From Rhodovibrionaceae bacterium (GTDB lineage: Bacteria; Pseudomonadota; Alphaproteobacteria; Kiloniellales; DSM-21159), in assembly GCA_028279885.1 (NCBI GenBank), contig JANQMX010000037.1, positions 31,514 to 95,513 of the forward strand: 64,000 nucleotides of DNA. Direction: 5' to 3'. The position numbers were made by a program, and so were the translations under genes. The notes beneath the pieces were generated by a model. The model worked only from the letters and a program-made list of their open reading frames with translations, ran no database searches and was not told the DNA's origin. This document shows positions 17,103-25,499 of this stretch, in pieces (the stretch's first letter is position 1; each line of letters starts with the position of its first letter).

Positions 17103-18280
17103 CCCTCTCCCTCCTGCCTGAAGGGGCTTTGGCCCGTCAGCATCGCCATCTGTCGCGCAACTCCGAGTTGTTCCTGTGTCAGGAACTGTTCGACCGCCTC
17201 AGAGAAGCGCGGGTCTCGGATAAGATGCGCGCTGTAGGTTGCGCTTGGCAAGTAGCCACGTTGAATCTTGTGCTCGCCTTGCGCCCCGGCCTCGACTCGC
17301 GACAGACCCTTGGCGATCGCAAAGTCGATGGCTTGGTAATAGCAAGCTTCGAAATGGAGGAACTTGAAGCGTGCGGCGCAACCCCAGTTGCGGCCGTATA
17401 GCGCATCGCCGCCGATAATGTTAAAGGCACCGGCCACCGGCTTTCCATCGTACTCCGCGAGGATGAGTAGCACCTTGTCGGCCATGCTCTCGCCGAGCGC
17501 CAGGAAGAAGTCCCGCTTCAGATAGTCGTGCGCCCACTTGCGGTCGACGGTATCGAGGTAAAAGCGATAGAAGGCCGCCCAGTGCCGCTCTTCGATCTCG
17601 GCGCCGGTCAGATGACGGACGGTCAGTCCATCCTCATCAAGGGCTTTCTGTCGTTCCTTGCGAATGGTCTTGCGCTTGCGCGAGGTCAGATCGCCGAGAA
17701 AGTCGTCGAAACTACCATAGCCTCTATTCTCCCAGTGATACTGAAAGCCCTGGCGTTGCAACAGGCCGGCATCGCCGAAAGCCTGCCATTCCCGTTCATC
17801 AGGGAAGGTGATGTGGACGGAGGAGGCCGGGTGGCGCTCGAAGATCTGCAGCAAACCGCTGATCAGCGCACCCGCGGTGGCGGACCAATCGTTCTCGTCC
17901 GCAATCAGCAGGCGCGGGCCGGTGACCGGTGTGAAAGGGACGCTGGATTGCAGCTTCGGATAATAGCGCCCGCCGGCCCGCTCGTAGGCCTCTGCCCAGC
18001 CCCAGTCGAAGACGTACTCGCCATAGGAGTGGGACTTGAGATAGAGGGGCAGGGCGCCGATCACGCGGCCGGAGCCGTCTTCCAAGGTCAAATGCTGCGG
18101 CAGCCAGCCGGTGTCAGCACAGGCCGAGCCGCTGTCTTCTAGCGCCTTGAGAAATGCGTGGCTCACGGTGGGATTTGCGTCCGGCCGGGATTGCCCGGCG
18201 CAGCGATCCCACGCGGACGCATCGATGTCCGCCATGCTGCTGTGCGCACGGACGATCAGGCTTTCGCCGCCGTCAGGCAT
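17099..18280 (-). CDS. FemAB-like GNAT-fold acyltransferase (DUF482/FemAB_like)
   Basis: This 393-residue cytoplasmic protein belongs to the FemAB_like family found in many proteobacteria. It is recognised by the basic stretch DLTSRKRKTIRKERQKAL, the segment FYLDTVDRKWAHDYLKRDFF, and the strongly conserved tail VEAGAQGEHKIQRGYLP. Family members resemble enzymes that add amino acids to peptidoglycan precursors. The actual substrate is not established in Gram-negatives. It is translationally coupled to the TPR/Sel1 gene. Confidence 0.88.
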   Translation of the reverse strand: MPDGGESLIVRAHSSMADIDASAWDRCAGQSRPDANPTVSHAFLKALEDSGSACADTGWLPQHLTLEDGSGRVIGALPLYLKSHSYGEYVFDWGWAEAYERAGGRYYPKLQSSVPFTPVTGPRLLIADENDWSATAGALISGLLQIFERHPASSVHITFPDEREWQAFGDAGLLQRQGFQYHWENRGYGSFDDFLGDLTSRKRKTIRKERQKALDEDGLTVRHLTGAEIEERHWAAFYRFYLDTVDRKWAHDYLKRDFFLALGESMADKVLLILAEYDGKPVAGAFNIIGGDALYGRNWGCAARFKFLHFEACYYQAIDFAIAKGLSRVEAGAQGEHKIQRGYLPSATYSAHLIRDPRFSEAVEQFLTQEQLGVARQMAMLTGQSPFRQEGEG

Positions 18281-18497
18281 CGGCTTCCCTTGCTCTGTCA
18301 GGCACCATTCGGCGCCGCTGCCACTAGAGCCTATTGCTGCGCAGCACTAGGGCAAGAGCGGGGCGGCGTGAAAAGCAGTGACCAATGACTTCGGCTCGAG
18401 TCGGCGATGACCGCAAGTTGTGCTTGCCGTCTCGGCTGTTCGGCGCCTAAGCTTTATCAAAACTAAAATAAGAATGATTCAACAAAGGGAGGAGACG

Positions 18498-18956
18498 ATG
18501 ATCGACGTCGTGCGCCACCGCATCTATGCGCTTCTGCTGGCCGCAGTTTTCTCCGCCTGCATCGCGTTACTCACATCGCCTGCCGCACTGGCTGACCAGA
18601 CTCCTTCCCCACCGGGGGCCAAGTCTTACATCATCAGCCCTCAGGACGGTGACGTGGTTAGCAGCCCGGTCACGGTCCAGTTCGGCCTGGTCGGCATGGG
18701 CATTGCCCCTGCGGGTGTCGAAAAGGAGAACACGGGGCATCACCACCTCCTGATCAACACGGCCGTCGAAGGCATGGCGCTGATGGAGCCTCTTCCGGCC
18801 GACGACAATCACATTCATTTCGGTGGTGGCCAGACCGAGACCACCATCGAGCTGGCGCCAGGGGCCTATCGCCTGCAGTTGCTGTTGGCCGATCACAACC
18901 ACATTCCGCACGACCCGCCGGTCATGTCGGAGGTGATCACGATAACGGTGGAGTGA
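18498..18956 (+). CDS. DUF4399 domain exported protein
   Basis: This is a 152-residue secreted protein. I chose ATG 18498 because a GGGAGGAGAC ribosome site precedes it; the frame stays open to 18420 without support. A signal peptide ends near PAALAD. The mature part holds the histidine-rich DUF4399 landmarks GHHHLLI, DDNHIHFGGGQTE and LADHNHIPHDPPV. The many histidines suggest metal binding, but no function is established. The upstream intergenic stretch is unusually A/T rich (TTTATCAAAACTAAAATAAG) and probably holds the promoter. Confidence 0.82.
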   Translation: MIDVVRHRIYALLLAAVFSACIALLTSPAALADQTPSPPGAKSYIISPQDGDVVSSPVTVQFGLVGMGIAPAGVEKENTGHHHLLINTAVEGMALMEPLPADDNHIHFGGGQTETTIELAPGAYRLQLLLADHNHIPHDPPVMSEVITITVE

Positions 18957-18998
18957 CGCCCGGCTCGGACAGCGATCGCAGAGCGGCGCCTGCTCGCG

Positions 18999-19859
18999 CT
19001 ATTCGGCAGCTTGAGCTGTACCCCCAAGACGCGCGTGAAGAGCGGCGATGCGGGCATCCAACCGTTTGGCTGGGTTGGTCATGCTCTGCGGGTCGACCCA
19101 AAAGTGGGTTGCCACCATGCGGTTGCCGGCGAGAACTCCATGCGGGATCGTGCGGGTGTCCAAGAGCCAAAGGTCGCCTTGCTCGAAGCTGACCTCGTGG
19201 CAAGGAACGTCGGGATTCTCTCGGAAACAGTCGTTCACTATGTCACAAAACTGATTGGCCGGCATGTCGGCGTAGCTGCCCCAGCTCCGTTCCTGGTAGT
19301 GGCGCCGCATCATCTCGTCGAGACGATGAGAGACACGCCAAACCCTCGGCGCCCGGTCGAGATTGATGAAGAAGCGCACGTAGTGGCGATCTTCGTCGGA
19401 CCCGAAGGCGTCGAGATGAAGCGGATGTACAGAATAGTCAGTCGAGAGAAACCGCCAGGAGTACTGCTCGCGCTCGACTCGGTAGCTCGGGAAGATGATG
19501 CCGAGCAGACGGAGCAACTCCCGGTTTACGCGGAGGACTTCCGCACGCACCCTCAAATACTTCGCGACATCCAAGCCGAAGGTCCCGAACATCACGCCGC
19601 GATCTCTTGCTTTCCATAGTTTTGGAAAGAGCAACTGCTTATAGCTGAGCTCGCGATAGCGCTTTATGTTCGGGACCTCGAAGCTCCCGAGCAGATCGGT
19701 ATCGACCGTGATCGGGTGGTTCTTGAGGATCACCAACTGGCTGTCTTCGAACAGCGAGACGATCTGTTCACGCATCGCCTCGAAGTCTGCCTGCCCAGCT
19801 TTCCAGTCGATTTCGTGAACGTAGTTCTCGACGTCTGGGTTGATCGTCAGCACAGCCAT
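18999..19859 (-). CDS. Fe(II)/2-oxoglutarate dioxygenase, Kdo-hydroxylase (KdoO)-like
   Basis: This 286-residue protein is read from ATG 19859; a longer open frame would run into the pirin gene and is not conserved. The iron site fits HxD at His148 and Asp150 (HPLHLDAFG) with a distal His240 in TIPHGVLAGN. The stretch after the HxD, with a phenylalanine-rich strand and RVWRVSH, resembles KdoO, which hydroxylates the Kdo sugar of lipopolysaccharide at C-3. No other LPS gene is adjacent, so the exact substrate remains open. It lies 94 bases downstream of the pirin gene on the same strand. Confidence 0.6.
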   Translation of the reverse strand: MAVLTINPDVENYVHEIDWKAGQADFEAMREQIVSLFEDSQLVILKNHPITVDTDLLGSFEVPNIKRYRELSYKQLLFPKLWKARDRGVMFGTFGLDVAKYLRVRAEVLRVNRELLRLLGIIFPSYRVEREQYSWRFLSTDYSVHPLHLDAFGSDEDRHYVRFFINLDRAPRVWRVSHRLDEMMRRHYQERSWGSYADMPANQFCDIVNDCFRENPDVPCHEVSFEQGDLWLLDTRTIPHGVLAGNRMVATHFWVDPQSMTNPAKRLDARIAALHARLGGTAQAAE

Positions 19860-19953
19860 GCCGTGACTTCCTCGCTGGAAAGTAGCGTATGTCGATAGAT
19901 GGCATATCCTCCGATTGCCGTCATCTCCTTTCTTGTCTCGGCGCAGCAGAGGG

Positions 19954-20661
19954 TTAGGCCGCAAGCGGCAGGTCGAACAGCAGCAGCTCTGCGTCCTCGG
20001 CGCCTTCGATTGTGACATCGGGTGCATCGGCAACGGCAGCGCCGTCGCCGGCGGTGAGTGTCTCCCCGTTAACCGCAACGCGGCCCCGAACGAGCTGGAG
20101 CCAGGCGCCGCGACCCTCGCTGAGGGAGTGCACAACCTTTCCGCTGGCATCAAGCAGGCTGCTGTAGAGCGCGACGTCTTGGTGGACGGTCAGCGCACCG
20201 TCCCGACCGTCGCGCGATGCCACAAGGCGCAGACGATTGCGTCGCTCCTCCTTCGGGAAAGCCTTCTGCTCGTAGCTTGGTGCAAGCCCATTGCGCTCCG
20301 GCACGACCCAGATCTGCAGGAAGTGAACGCCCTCCTCTTGCGAGGGGTTGTATTCGCTGTGACTGATCCCGCTGCCGGCGGTCATGCGCTGCACCTCGCC
20401 AGGCCGGATGACCGAGCCGGTACCGATCGAATCCCGGTGCTCGAGGGCGCCCTCCATGACGTACGACAGGATCTCCATGTCCCTGTGGCCGTGGGTGGGG
20501 AAGCCTGCGCCTGGGGCGACGCGGTCCTCGTTGATCACCCGCAGCGGGCCGAAGCCCATGTGGTCCGGGTCAAAGTAATGACCGAAGGAGAAGCTGTGGC
20601 GGGAGTCCAGCCATCCGAGCTGAACGTGGCCCCGAGCCTCGGCAGGTCTGATGTGGATCAT
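19954..20661 (-). CDS. Pirin family protein (YhhW-type quercetinase-like)
   Basis: This is a 235-residue bicupin protein read from ATG 20661, which has an AGGAACG ribosome site. The N-terminal cupin metal site is clear: FPTHGHRDMEILSYVMEG gives the two histidines, and SGISHSEYN gives the third with a later acidic ligand. E. coli YhhW of this family cleaves quercetin in vitro; the physiological role is uncertain, often linked to stress. The upstream region holds an A/T-rich stretch with inverted repeats that could control it. Confidence 0.9.
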   Translation of the reverse strand: MIHIRPAEARGHVQLGWLDSRHSFSFGHYFDPDHMGFGPLRVINEDRVAPGAGFPTHGHRDMEILSYVMEGALEHRDSIGTGSVIRPGEVQRMTAGSGISHSEYNPSQEEGVHFLQIWVVPERNGLAPSYEQKAFPKEERRNRLRLVASRDGRDGALTVHQDVALYSSLLDASGKVVHSLSEGRGAWLQLVRGRVAVNGETLTAGDGAAVADAPDVTIEGAEDAELLLFDLPLAA

Positions 20662-20690
20662 CGTCGTTCCTCCATTGCTTGGTGGCTGTG

Positions 20691-20881
20691 TCACACTGCA
20701 AATGGAGTGGCTAAGCTGGGGCATAAATATGGAAAAAATCACCTTTCTGTTTCCAAAAAAGAAACAGTTACCTGCGGACCATCCGAGCGCGAATCACCTG
20801 CTCATACAGTGTTTTTTAAGGGGCCGTTGTCACACTGCTAAGCTGTTGGTTTTGCCGTCAATGCGACAGCAGTCAGTGTGA
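20691..20881. promoter_or_regulatory. A/T-rich intergenic region with TCACACTG repeats
   Basis: This region lies between the pirin gene (minus) and a small membrane-protein gene (plus). TCACACTG occurs at 20691-20698 and 20830-20837, and its inverse CAGTGTGA at 20874-20881. The first two copies are followed closely by TAAGCTG. The stretch 20728-20780 is much richer in A and T than its surroundings. It probably carries the divergent promoters and operator sites; no specific regulator is identified. Confidence 0.35.
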
Positions 20882-20902
20882 AGGCATCGGAGGCCTGTCG
20901 GC

Positions 20903-21166
20903 ATGTACGGGCATTCGCAGAGTAGGGGACGCGGCCGTTCGAGACCGAGCGGCTGGCAGCGACGACTAAGCCGGGTCTTGAGCTACCTCTTGGCCTGCGC
21001 GATCGGCGTGATTGGTATCTCCATCGCTCTGATCGGCGTCGAAGCGCCGGGGCCGATTAACGCTCCCGGAGATGTTTGGGTGGGCCTGGTCATCGGCGCT
21101 GTCTTCGTCATCACCGCGGTCTTCTGGCTGATGCTGCTGGTGGCGAGTTACGGTTGGCGATCCTGA
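20903..21166 (+). CDS. Small membrane protein, hypothetical
   Basis: This is an 87-residue frame with a basic N-terminus (many Arg and Ser) and two strong hydrophobic segments, one around residues 26-46 and one around 60-82. That predicts a two-helix inner-membrane protein. No family is recognised and no strong ribosome site is seen, so the gene itself is moderately certain. It lies alone between A/T-rich intergenic stretches. Confidence 0.5.
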   Translation: MYGHSQSRGRGRSRPSGWQRRLSRVLSYLLACAIGVIGISIALIGVEAPGPINAPGDVWVGLVIGAVFVITAVFWLMLLVASYGWRS

Positions 21167-21369
21167 GCCAGTCGCTCCAAGCCGCGGTTGCGGCAAGTCG
21201 TTCGAACGGATCGGTGCCGGATCTCATGTAATTGTCTAAAATTATCGATCTTTCTTTTGTTCAACGACACGTGAACGATCTCGTATTCGGGAGTAAAACG
21301 ACCATTTACCGCTTCAGTGTTAATCATGTCTCCAACTCAAGTGGGACAAGCCTAGGGTAATCGGACGCG

Positions 21370-22035
21370 GTGCTTCCAGCTATCGGATCCTATGACGCGA
21401 GCGGTCGGGCGGGTGCGCCGGGCATTGTGATCGCCACGCGTAAGCTGGGTGAGCCGCAGGACGGCCAGCAACGGGTCCAGCTGACGGTCCTGAGCCGCGC
21501 GCCGAAGGGCGACGCCAGCGCCGCCGGCGCCGTGTCTCAAGCGGCGGCACCGCTGACCGGCCTGCGGGCGTCGGGATTGCCGCAGCCTTTGCTGCAGCTG
21601 CAAGAGCAGCCGGCGGATGAGCCGCCACGCGGCAGGACGCAGGACGGCCCCTCCCTTGTCAGCGACCCGTTGGAGCTAAGTCCGGAAGAGCGGGCAGAGG
21701 TCGACCGCCTGCGCATCCGGGACCAGCAGGTTCGTCAGGAAGAACAGGCTCACGCCGCCAATGCCGGCGATCTGGCTGGGCCGATCAGCTATACCACCGT
21801 GACGGGCCCTGATGGCCGCAGCTATGCCGTTGGCGGCTCGGTCGGCATTCGGGCCCAAGTGGCGAGCGGGGATCCCGCGGAAGCCGAACGCATCGGTGCG
21901 CGTCTGACGGCGGCCGCCCATGCCGCGGTGAATCCCTCGGCGCAGGACTTGTCCGTGGCGCGCCAGGGCTACGGTTTCGCTGAGGCCATGACCAGCGAGC
22001 AGCGGCCTGGCGCCTGGCTCGATATCCGAACCTGA
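21370..22035 (+). CDS. SprA-related putative metalloprotease-family protein with altered HExxH
   Basis: This 221-residue protein begins at GTG 21370. The first 100 residues are low-complexity and rich in Ala, Gln and Pro. From residue 104 it matches the SprA-related (CJM1_0395) family: LSPEERAEVDRLRIRD, then the position of the expected HEQAH motif, then SYTTVTGPDGRSYAVGGSV and AAHAAVNPSAQDLSVA. At residues 124-128 the motif reads EEQAH, so the first zinc-binding histidine is glutamate. No signal peptide is seen. If the family reading is right, this member may be catalytically inactive or use another ligand. Confidence 0.7.
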   Translation: MLPAIGSYDASGRAGAPGIVIATRKLGEPQDGQQRVQLTVLSRAPKGDASAAGAVSQAAAPLTGLRASGLPQPLLQLQEQPADEPPRGRTQDGPSLVSDPLELSPEERAEVDRLRIRDQQVRQEEQAHAANAGDLAGPISYTTVTGPDGRSYAVGGSVGIRAQVASGDPAEAERIGARLTAAAHAAVNPSAQDLSVARQGYGFAEAMTSEQRPGAWLDIRT

Positions 22036-22139
22036 CGGCCTTGCAGCCTCGCACGGCCCTCAGGCCTGAGAAAATCGCGCGAGTGTCCTGAGCCAAGCGG
22101 CGATAGTCTCCTCGGACGTCATAACGAACGAGGAACGCA

Positions 22140-23429
22140 ATGCTGGACCGGGTTTTGGCGGATGAGATCCTGGCCGCTATCGATGAGGGGTTCGACAAGC
22201 AAATCGATTTCACGCGACAGCTTGTTCGTTTTCCCTCCCTGCGCGGGCAGGAGCATACGGCCCAGGACTTTTTGTTCGATGCGATGCGTGAGCGCGGTCT
22301 TGCGATGGACCGCTGGGCCATCGACGTCGCTGACATCGAGCGTCATCCCGGCTTCTCTCCGGTCAAGGTCGATTACACAAATGCGATCAACGTGGTTGGC
22401 ACGCATCGCCCGAAGGAGACGACTGGGCGCTCGCTGATTCTCAACGGCCATGTCGATGTGGTGCCCGAGGGGCCTTACGACATGTGGTTGCATAATCCCT
22501 TCGACCCGCACATCGAGGGCGACTGGCTCTACGGCCGCGGAGCGGGCGATATGAAAGCCGGGCTTGTGGCCAATATCTTCGCGCTCGATGCCTTGTATGC
22601 GCTCGGGCTGCAGCCGGCCGCCCGGGTTCATGTCCAGTCCGTTACCGAAGAGGAATGCACCGGCAACGGAGCCCTCTCGTGCCTGGTGCGCGGCTACCGG
22701 GCCGAGGCGGCAATCATTCCCGAGCCGGAAGACGACAAGCTGGTCCGGGCCAACGTCGGCGTGCTCTGGTTCCGCGTCCATGTGCGCGGAATGCCGGTCC
22801 ACGTCCGCGAGGCGGGGGCGGGCGCCAATGCCATCGAAGCCTGCTTTCCCCTGGTCGCCGCCTTGCGGGCGCTGGAGGCCGAGTGGAACGAGGCCAAGGC
22901 GGGCATGCGCTACTTCTCGGAAGAGGAGCACCCGATCAACTTCAACGTCGGTAAGATCGTCGGCGGCGACTGGGCCTCCTCGGTACCGGCCTGGTGCTCC
23001 TTCGATTGCCGCATGGCGATCTATCCCGGCTGGAACCCGGCCGAGAAGGCGCGCGAGATCGAAATGCATCTGCGGGCAGCGGCGGCCAAGATCCCCTTCC
23101 TCGCCAACAACCCACCGGAAGTCGAGTGGAACGGCTTCTTTGCCGAGGGTTACGTCTTGGAAGAAGGGTCAGAGGCCGAGCAGACCCTAGGACGGGCCCA
23201 TGCCAAATCCTACGGCCAATCCTTGGAGAGTTTCGTCACGCCCGGCTATCTCGATGGCCGGGTCTTCGTGCTCTACGGCGACTGCCCCTGCCTGGTTTAT
23301 GGGCCTTACTCGCAGAACATCCATGGCTTCGACGAGCGAGTCAGCCTCAGCTCTATCAAGCGCGTGACCGGTTCGATCGCGCTGTTCATCGCCGAGTGGT
23401 GCGGTGTCGAGAAGCGCGCCGAGAGTTAG
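22140..23429 (+). CDS. M20 family metallohydrolase (ArgE/DapE-type deacylase)
   Basis: This 429-residue dinuclear zinc hydrolase releases an acyl group from an amide. The metal ligands fit His104 and Asp106 in NGHVDVVPEG, bridging Asp137 in GRGAGDMKAG, the Glu pair at 170-171 in VTEEECTGNGA, and a late His in SQNIHGFDERV. The dimerisation domain lies between about 205 and 330. The substrate may be an N-acyl amino acid or amine. It converges with the glutamine-synthetase-like gene, which hints at nitrogen catabolism, but this is inference. Confidence 0.88.
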   Translation: MLDRVLADEILAAIDEGFDKQIDFTRQLVRFPSLRGQEHTAQDFLFDAMRERGLAMDRWAIDVADIERHPGFSPVKVDYTNAINVVGTHRPKETTGRSLILNGHVDVVPEGPYDMWLHNPFDPHIEGDWLYGRGAGDMKAGLVANIFALDALYALGLQPAARVHVQSVTEEECTGNGALSCLVRGYRAEAAIIPEPEDDKLVRANVGVLWFRVHVRGMPVHVREAGAGANAIEACFPLVAALRALEAEWNEAKAGMRYFSEEEHPINFNVGKIVGGDWASSVPAWCSFDCRMAIYPGWNPAEKAREIEMHLRAAAAKIPFLANNPPEVEWNGFFAEGYVLEEGSEAEQTLGRAHAKSYGQSLESFVTPGYLDGRVFVLYGDCPCLVYGPYSQNIHGFDERVSLSSIKRVTGSIALFIAEWCGVEKRAES

Positions 23430-23437
23430 GCGTTCCG

Positions 23438-24808
23438 TCAGTCGGCCAGGAGGTACCAGGCGAACTCGTGCGGCGGTATCTCGGCCTCGAAGGCGTCGTA
23501 CTCGGCTTCCTTGGTCGCGGCATAGAGCGCCGGGTAGTTGGCCCCGAAGTAGTCGGCATAGACAGCCGAGTCCCTAAGAACCTCCAGCGCGCGGCGGGGT
23601 CGGAACGGCAGGCCCGGGTCGGTCTCGGTGCAGGCGTTGCCTTCGAAAGGCGCGCCCGGGTCGAGGTACTCGACGAGGCCGTGGTGCACGCCGGCCAGGA
23701 AGCTCGCCAGCACGAGGTAGGGGTTGGCATCGGCGCCGGCGACCCGGTGCTCGATGCGGCGCGACTCGTCCGGGCCAATCGGGATGCGCAAGGCGACCGA
23801 TCGGTTCTCGAAGGCCCAGGAGCGCTGGGTCGGCACGAAGTAGTTGGGTACGAAGCGCCGGTAGGAGTTCACGTTGGGGGCCAGGAGCGCCATCGCTTCC
23901 GGCATCAGCTTCAGGACACCGCCGATGGCATGCTTCAGTCGCTCGCTGGCGGGCTCTCCGTTTTCGCCGGCGAAGACGTTGCGGCCGTTATCGTCGAGCA
24001 AGCTGAGATGCATGTGCATGCCGCTGCCCGCTTCTTCGGCGTAGGGCTTGGCCATGAAGGTTGCCTGCATGCCGTGCTTGCGGGCCACGCCCTTCACCAC
24101 CCGCTTGAACATGACGCAGTGGTCGGCGGCCAACAGCGGGTCAGCCACGTGCTTTAGGTTGATCTCGAACTGGCCCGGCGCGTACTCGGAGGAGATGGCT
24201 CCGCAGGACACCCCCTGGGCGGCACAGCCATCGGTGATGTCCTTCAGCAGTGTGCCGAAGTGGTCGACCTGGTCCATGCCGTAAACTTGGGTCGAGTTCT
24301 CCCGCTCGCCGGATAGGGGCGAAGCCGGTGGCAGCGGCCCGCCGCCCGCGGCGCGCTTCGTATCGATCAGATAGAACTCAAGCTCGAAGGCGACGCAGGG
24401 CGTCAGGCCAAGCGCGCGCAGCTTGTCGACTGTTCGGGCCAGGATGTGCCGCGGCTCGAAGGAGAGCGGCTCGCCGGGCCCGCGCTCGAAGGACAGCATG
24501 ACCTGAGCTAGGCTTGGCTCGCCCCAAGGAACGGTCGTCAAGGTCTCAAGGATGGCCCGCGCAAAGCAGTCCGGGTCGCCGTCGCTGAAGCCATGCCCGA
24601 GCGGGTCGTGACTGGTGCCTTGGGTATCGAGCAGGAAAACCGAGGCGCAGAAAGCTGCCTCTCCCGCCATCAGCTTGGGCAAGTCGGAAACGGGCAAGCG
24701 CTTGCCGCGCACGACGCCGGACAGGTCGGCGAAGAAAGCGTCGACCATGGCAACGTCCGGATGGTCCCGCAGAAAGCGGGTAACCGGCTCGGGTAACGTC
24801 TCAGACAC
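23438..24808 (-). CDS. Glutamine synthetase family protein (gamma-glutamylpolyamine synthetase-like)
   Basis: This 456-residue ATP-dependent ligase starts with a PuuA-like N-terminus in which DAFFADLSGVVRGKRLP replaces the usual GlnA start. The core has FELEFYLID, GQFEINLKH, GSGMHMHLSLLD, NSYRRFVPN and WAFENRSVALRIP, matching metal, ATP and glutamate sites. PuuA relatives join glutamate to putrescine or other amines for degradation rather than making glutamine. It follows the RidA gene closely on the same strand, which supports amine breakdown. The true amine is unknown. Confidence 0.88.
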   Translation of the reverse strand: MSETLPEPVTRFLRDHPDVAMVDAFFADLSGVVRGKRLPVSDLPKLMAGEAAFCASVFLLDTQGTSHDPLGHGFSDGDPDCFARAILETLTTVPWGEPSLAQVMLSFERGPGEPLSFEPRHILARTVDKLRALGLTPCVAFELEFYLIDTKRAAGGGPLPPASPLSGERENSTQVYGMDQVDHFGTLLKDITDGCAAQGVSCGAISSEYAPGQFEINLKHVADPLLAADHCVMFKRVVKGVARKHGMQATFMAKPYAEEAGSGMHMHLSLLDDNGRNVFAGENGEPASERLKHAIGGVLKLMPEAMALLAPNVNSYRRFVPNYFVPTQRSWAFENRSVALRIPIGPDESRRIEHRVAGADANPYLVLASFLAGVHHGLVEYLDPGAPFEGNACTETDPGLPFRPRRALEVLRDSAVYADYFGANYPALYAATKEAEYDAFEAEIPPHEFAWYLLAD

Positions 24809-24829
24809 GAGACACGCCGCTGAGGGCAG

Positions 24830-25297
24830 CTACTCGATCTCGGCGATGCAGTCGATCTCGACCGCGATGCCGGAGGGTAGGGAGCCGGCCGAGACGGCGG
24901 CGCGGGAGTGCTTGCCCTTGTCACCGAAGACCTCGACCATCAGGTCGGAGGCGCCGTTGATCACCTTGGGCTGATCGCCGAAGTCGGGCGTGGAGTTGAC
25001 GAAGCCGCCCAGACGCACGACGCGCTTCACCCGGTCGAGATCGCCGCCGCAAGCCACCTTGAGCTGGGCAATGATATTGATGGCGCAAAGGCGGGCAGCC
25101 TTGTAGCCGTCGTCAAGCGAGATAGTGTCGCCGAGCTTGCCGACGTACTGCAGTTGGCCATTCTCGAGGGTTACCTGGCCGGAAACGAAAACCATGTTGC
25201 CGCTGACCACGTGGCCGACATAGTTGGCCACTGGTGCCGCCGCCTCGGGTATGGTGATGCCAAGCTCCGCCAAACGTGCATCGATCTGTCCCGCCAT
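24830..25297 (-). CDS. RidA family protein
   Basis: This 155-residue protein is read from ATG 25297, which has a GAGGAGAAACC ribosome site; a longer frame lacks support. RidA proteins remove reactive enamine/imine intermediates made by PLP enzymes. The family pattern is visible in FVSGQVTLENGQLQYVGKLG, LDRVKRVVRLGGFVNSTPDF and the closing VSAGSLPSGIAVEIDCIAEI. The longer N-terminus places it in the YjgH-like branch. It precedes the glutamine-synthetase-like gene by 21 bases and is likely co-transcribed with it. Confidence 0.9.
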   Translation of the reverse strand: MAGQIDARLAELGITIPEAAAPVANYVGHVVSGNMVFVSGQVTLENGQLQYVGKLGDTISLDDGYKAARLCAINIIAQLKVACGGDLDRVKRVVRLGGFVNSTPDFGDQPKVINGASDLMVEVFGDKGKHSRAAVSAGSLPSGIAVEIDCIAEIE

Positions 25298-25499
25298 GGT
25301 TTCTCCTCGCCGCGCTGTCGTTTGTTGTGTCATGCCGAAAACGGGATCCTGAAACGGCTCCCCTCAGGCGATGGTTTACTAGCTGACGCGGGCCGTGCAA
25401 GCCATAGTGGCGCGTCACTTCTGCGAAGTATTTTACACAAAGCAGGGATGCAGGCTTGTGGGGCGGTAGAGGCCGCTTAGATCTTTAGGAATGGGACGA

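Noticed and set aside
19860..20153. N-terminal extension of the dioxygenase frame
   Set aside because: It overlaps the pirin gene in another frame, has low-complexity content, and a good start exists at 19859.
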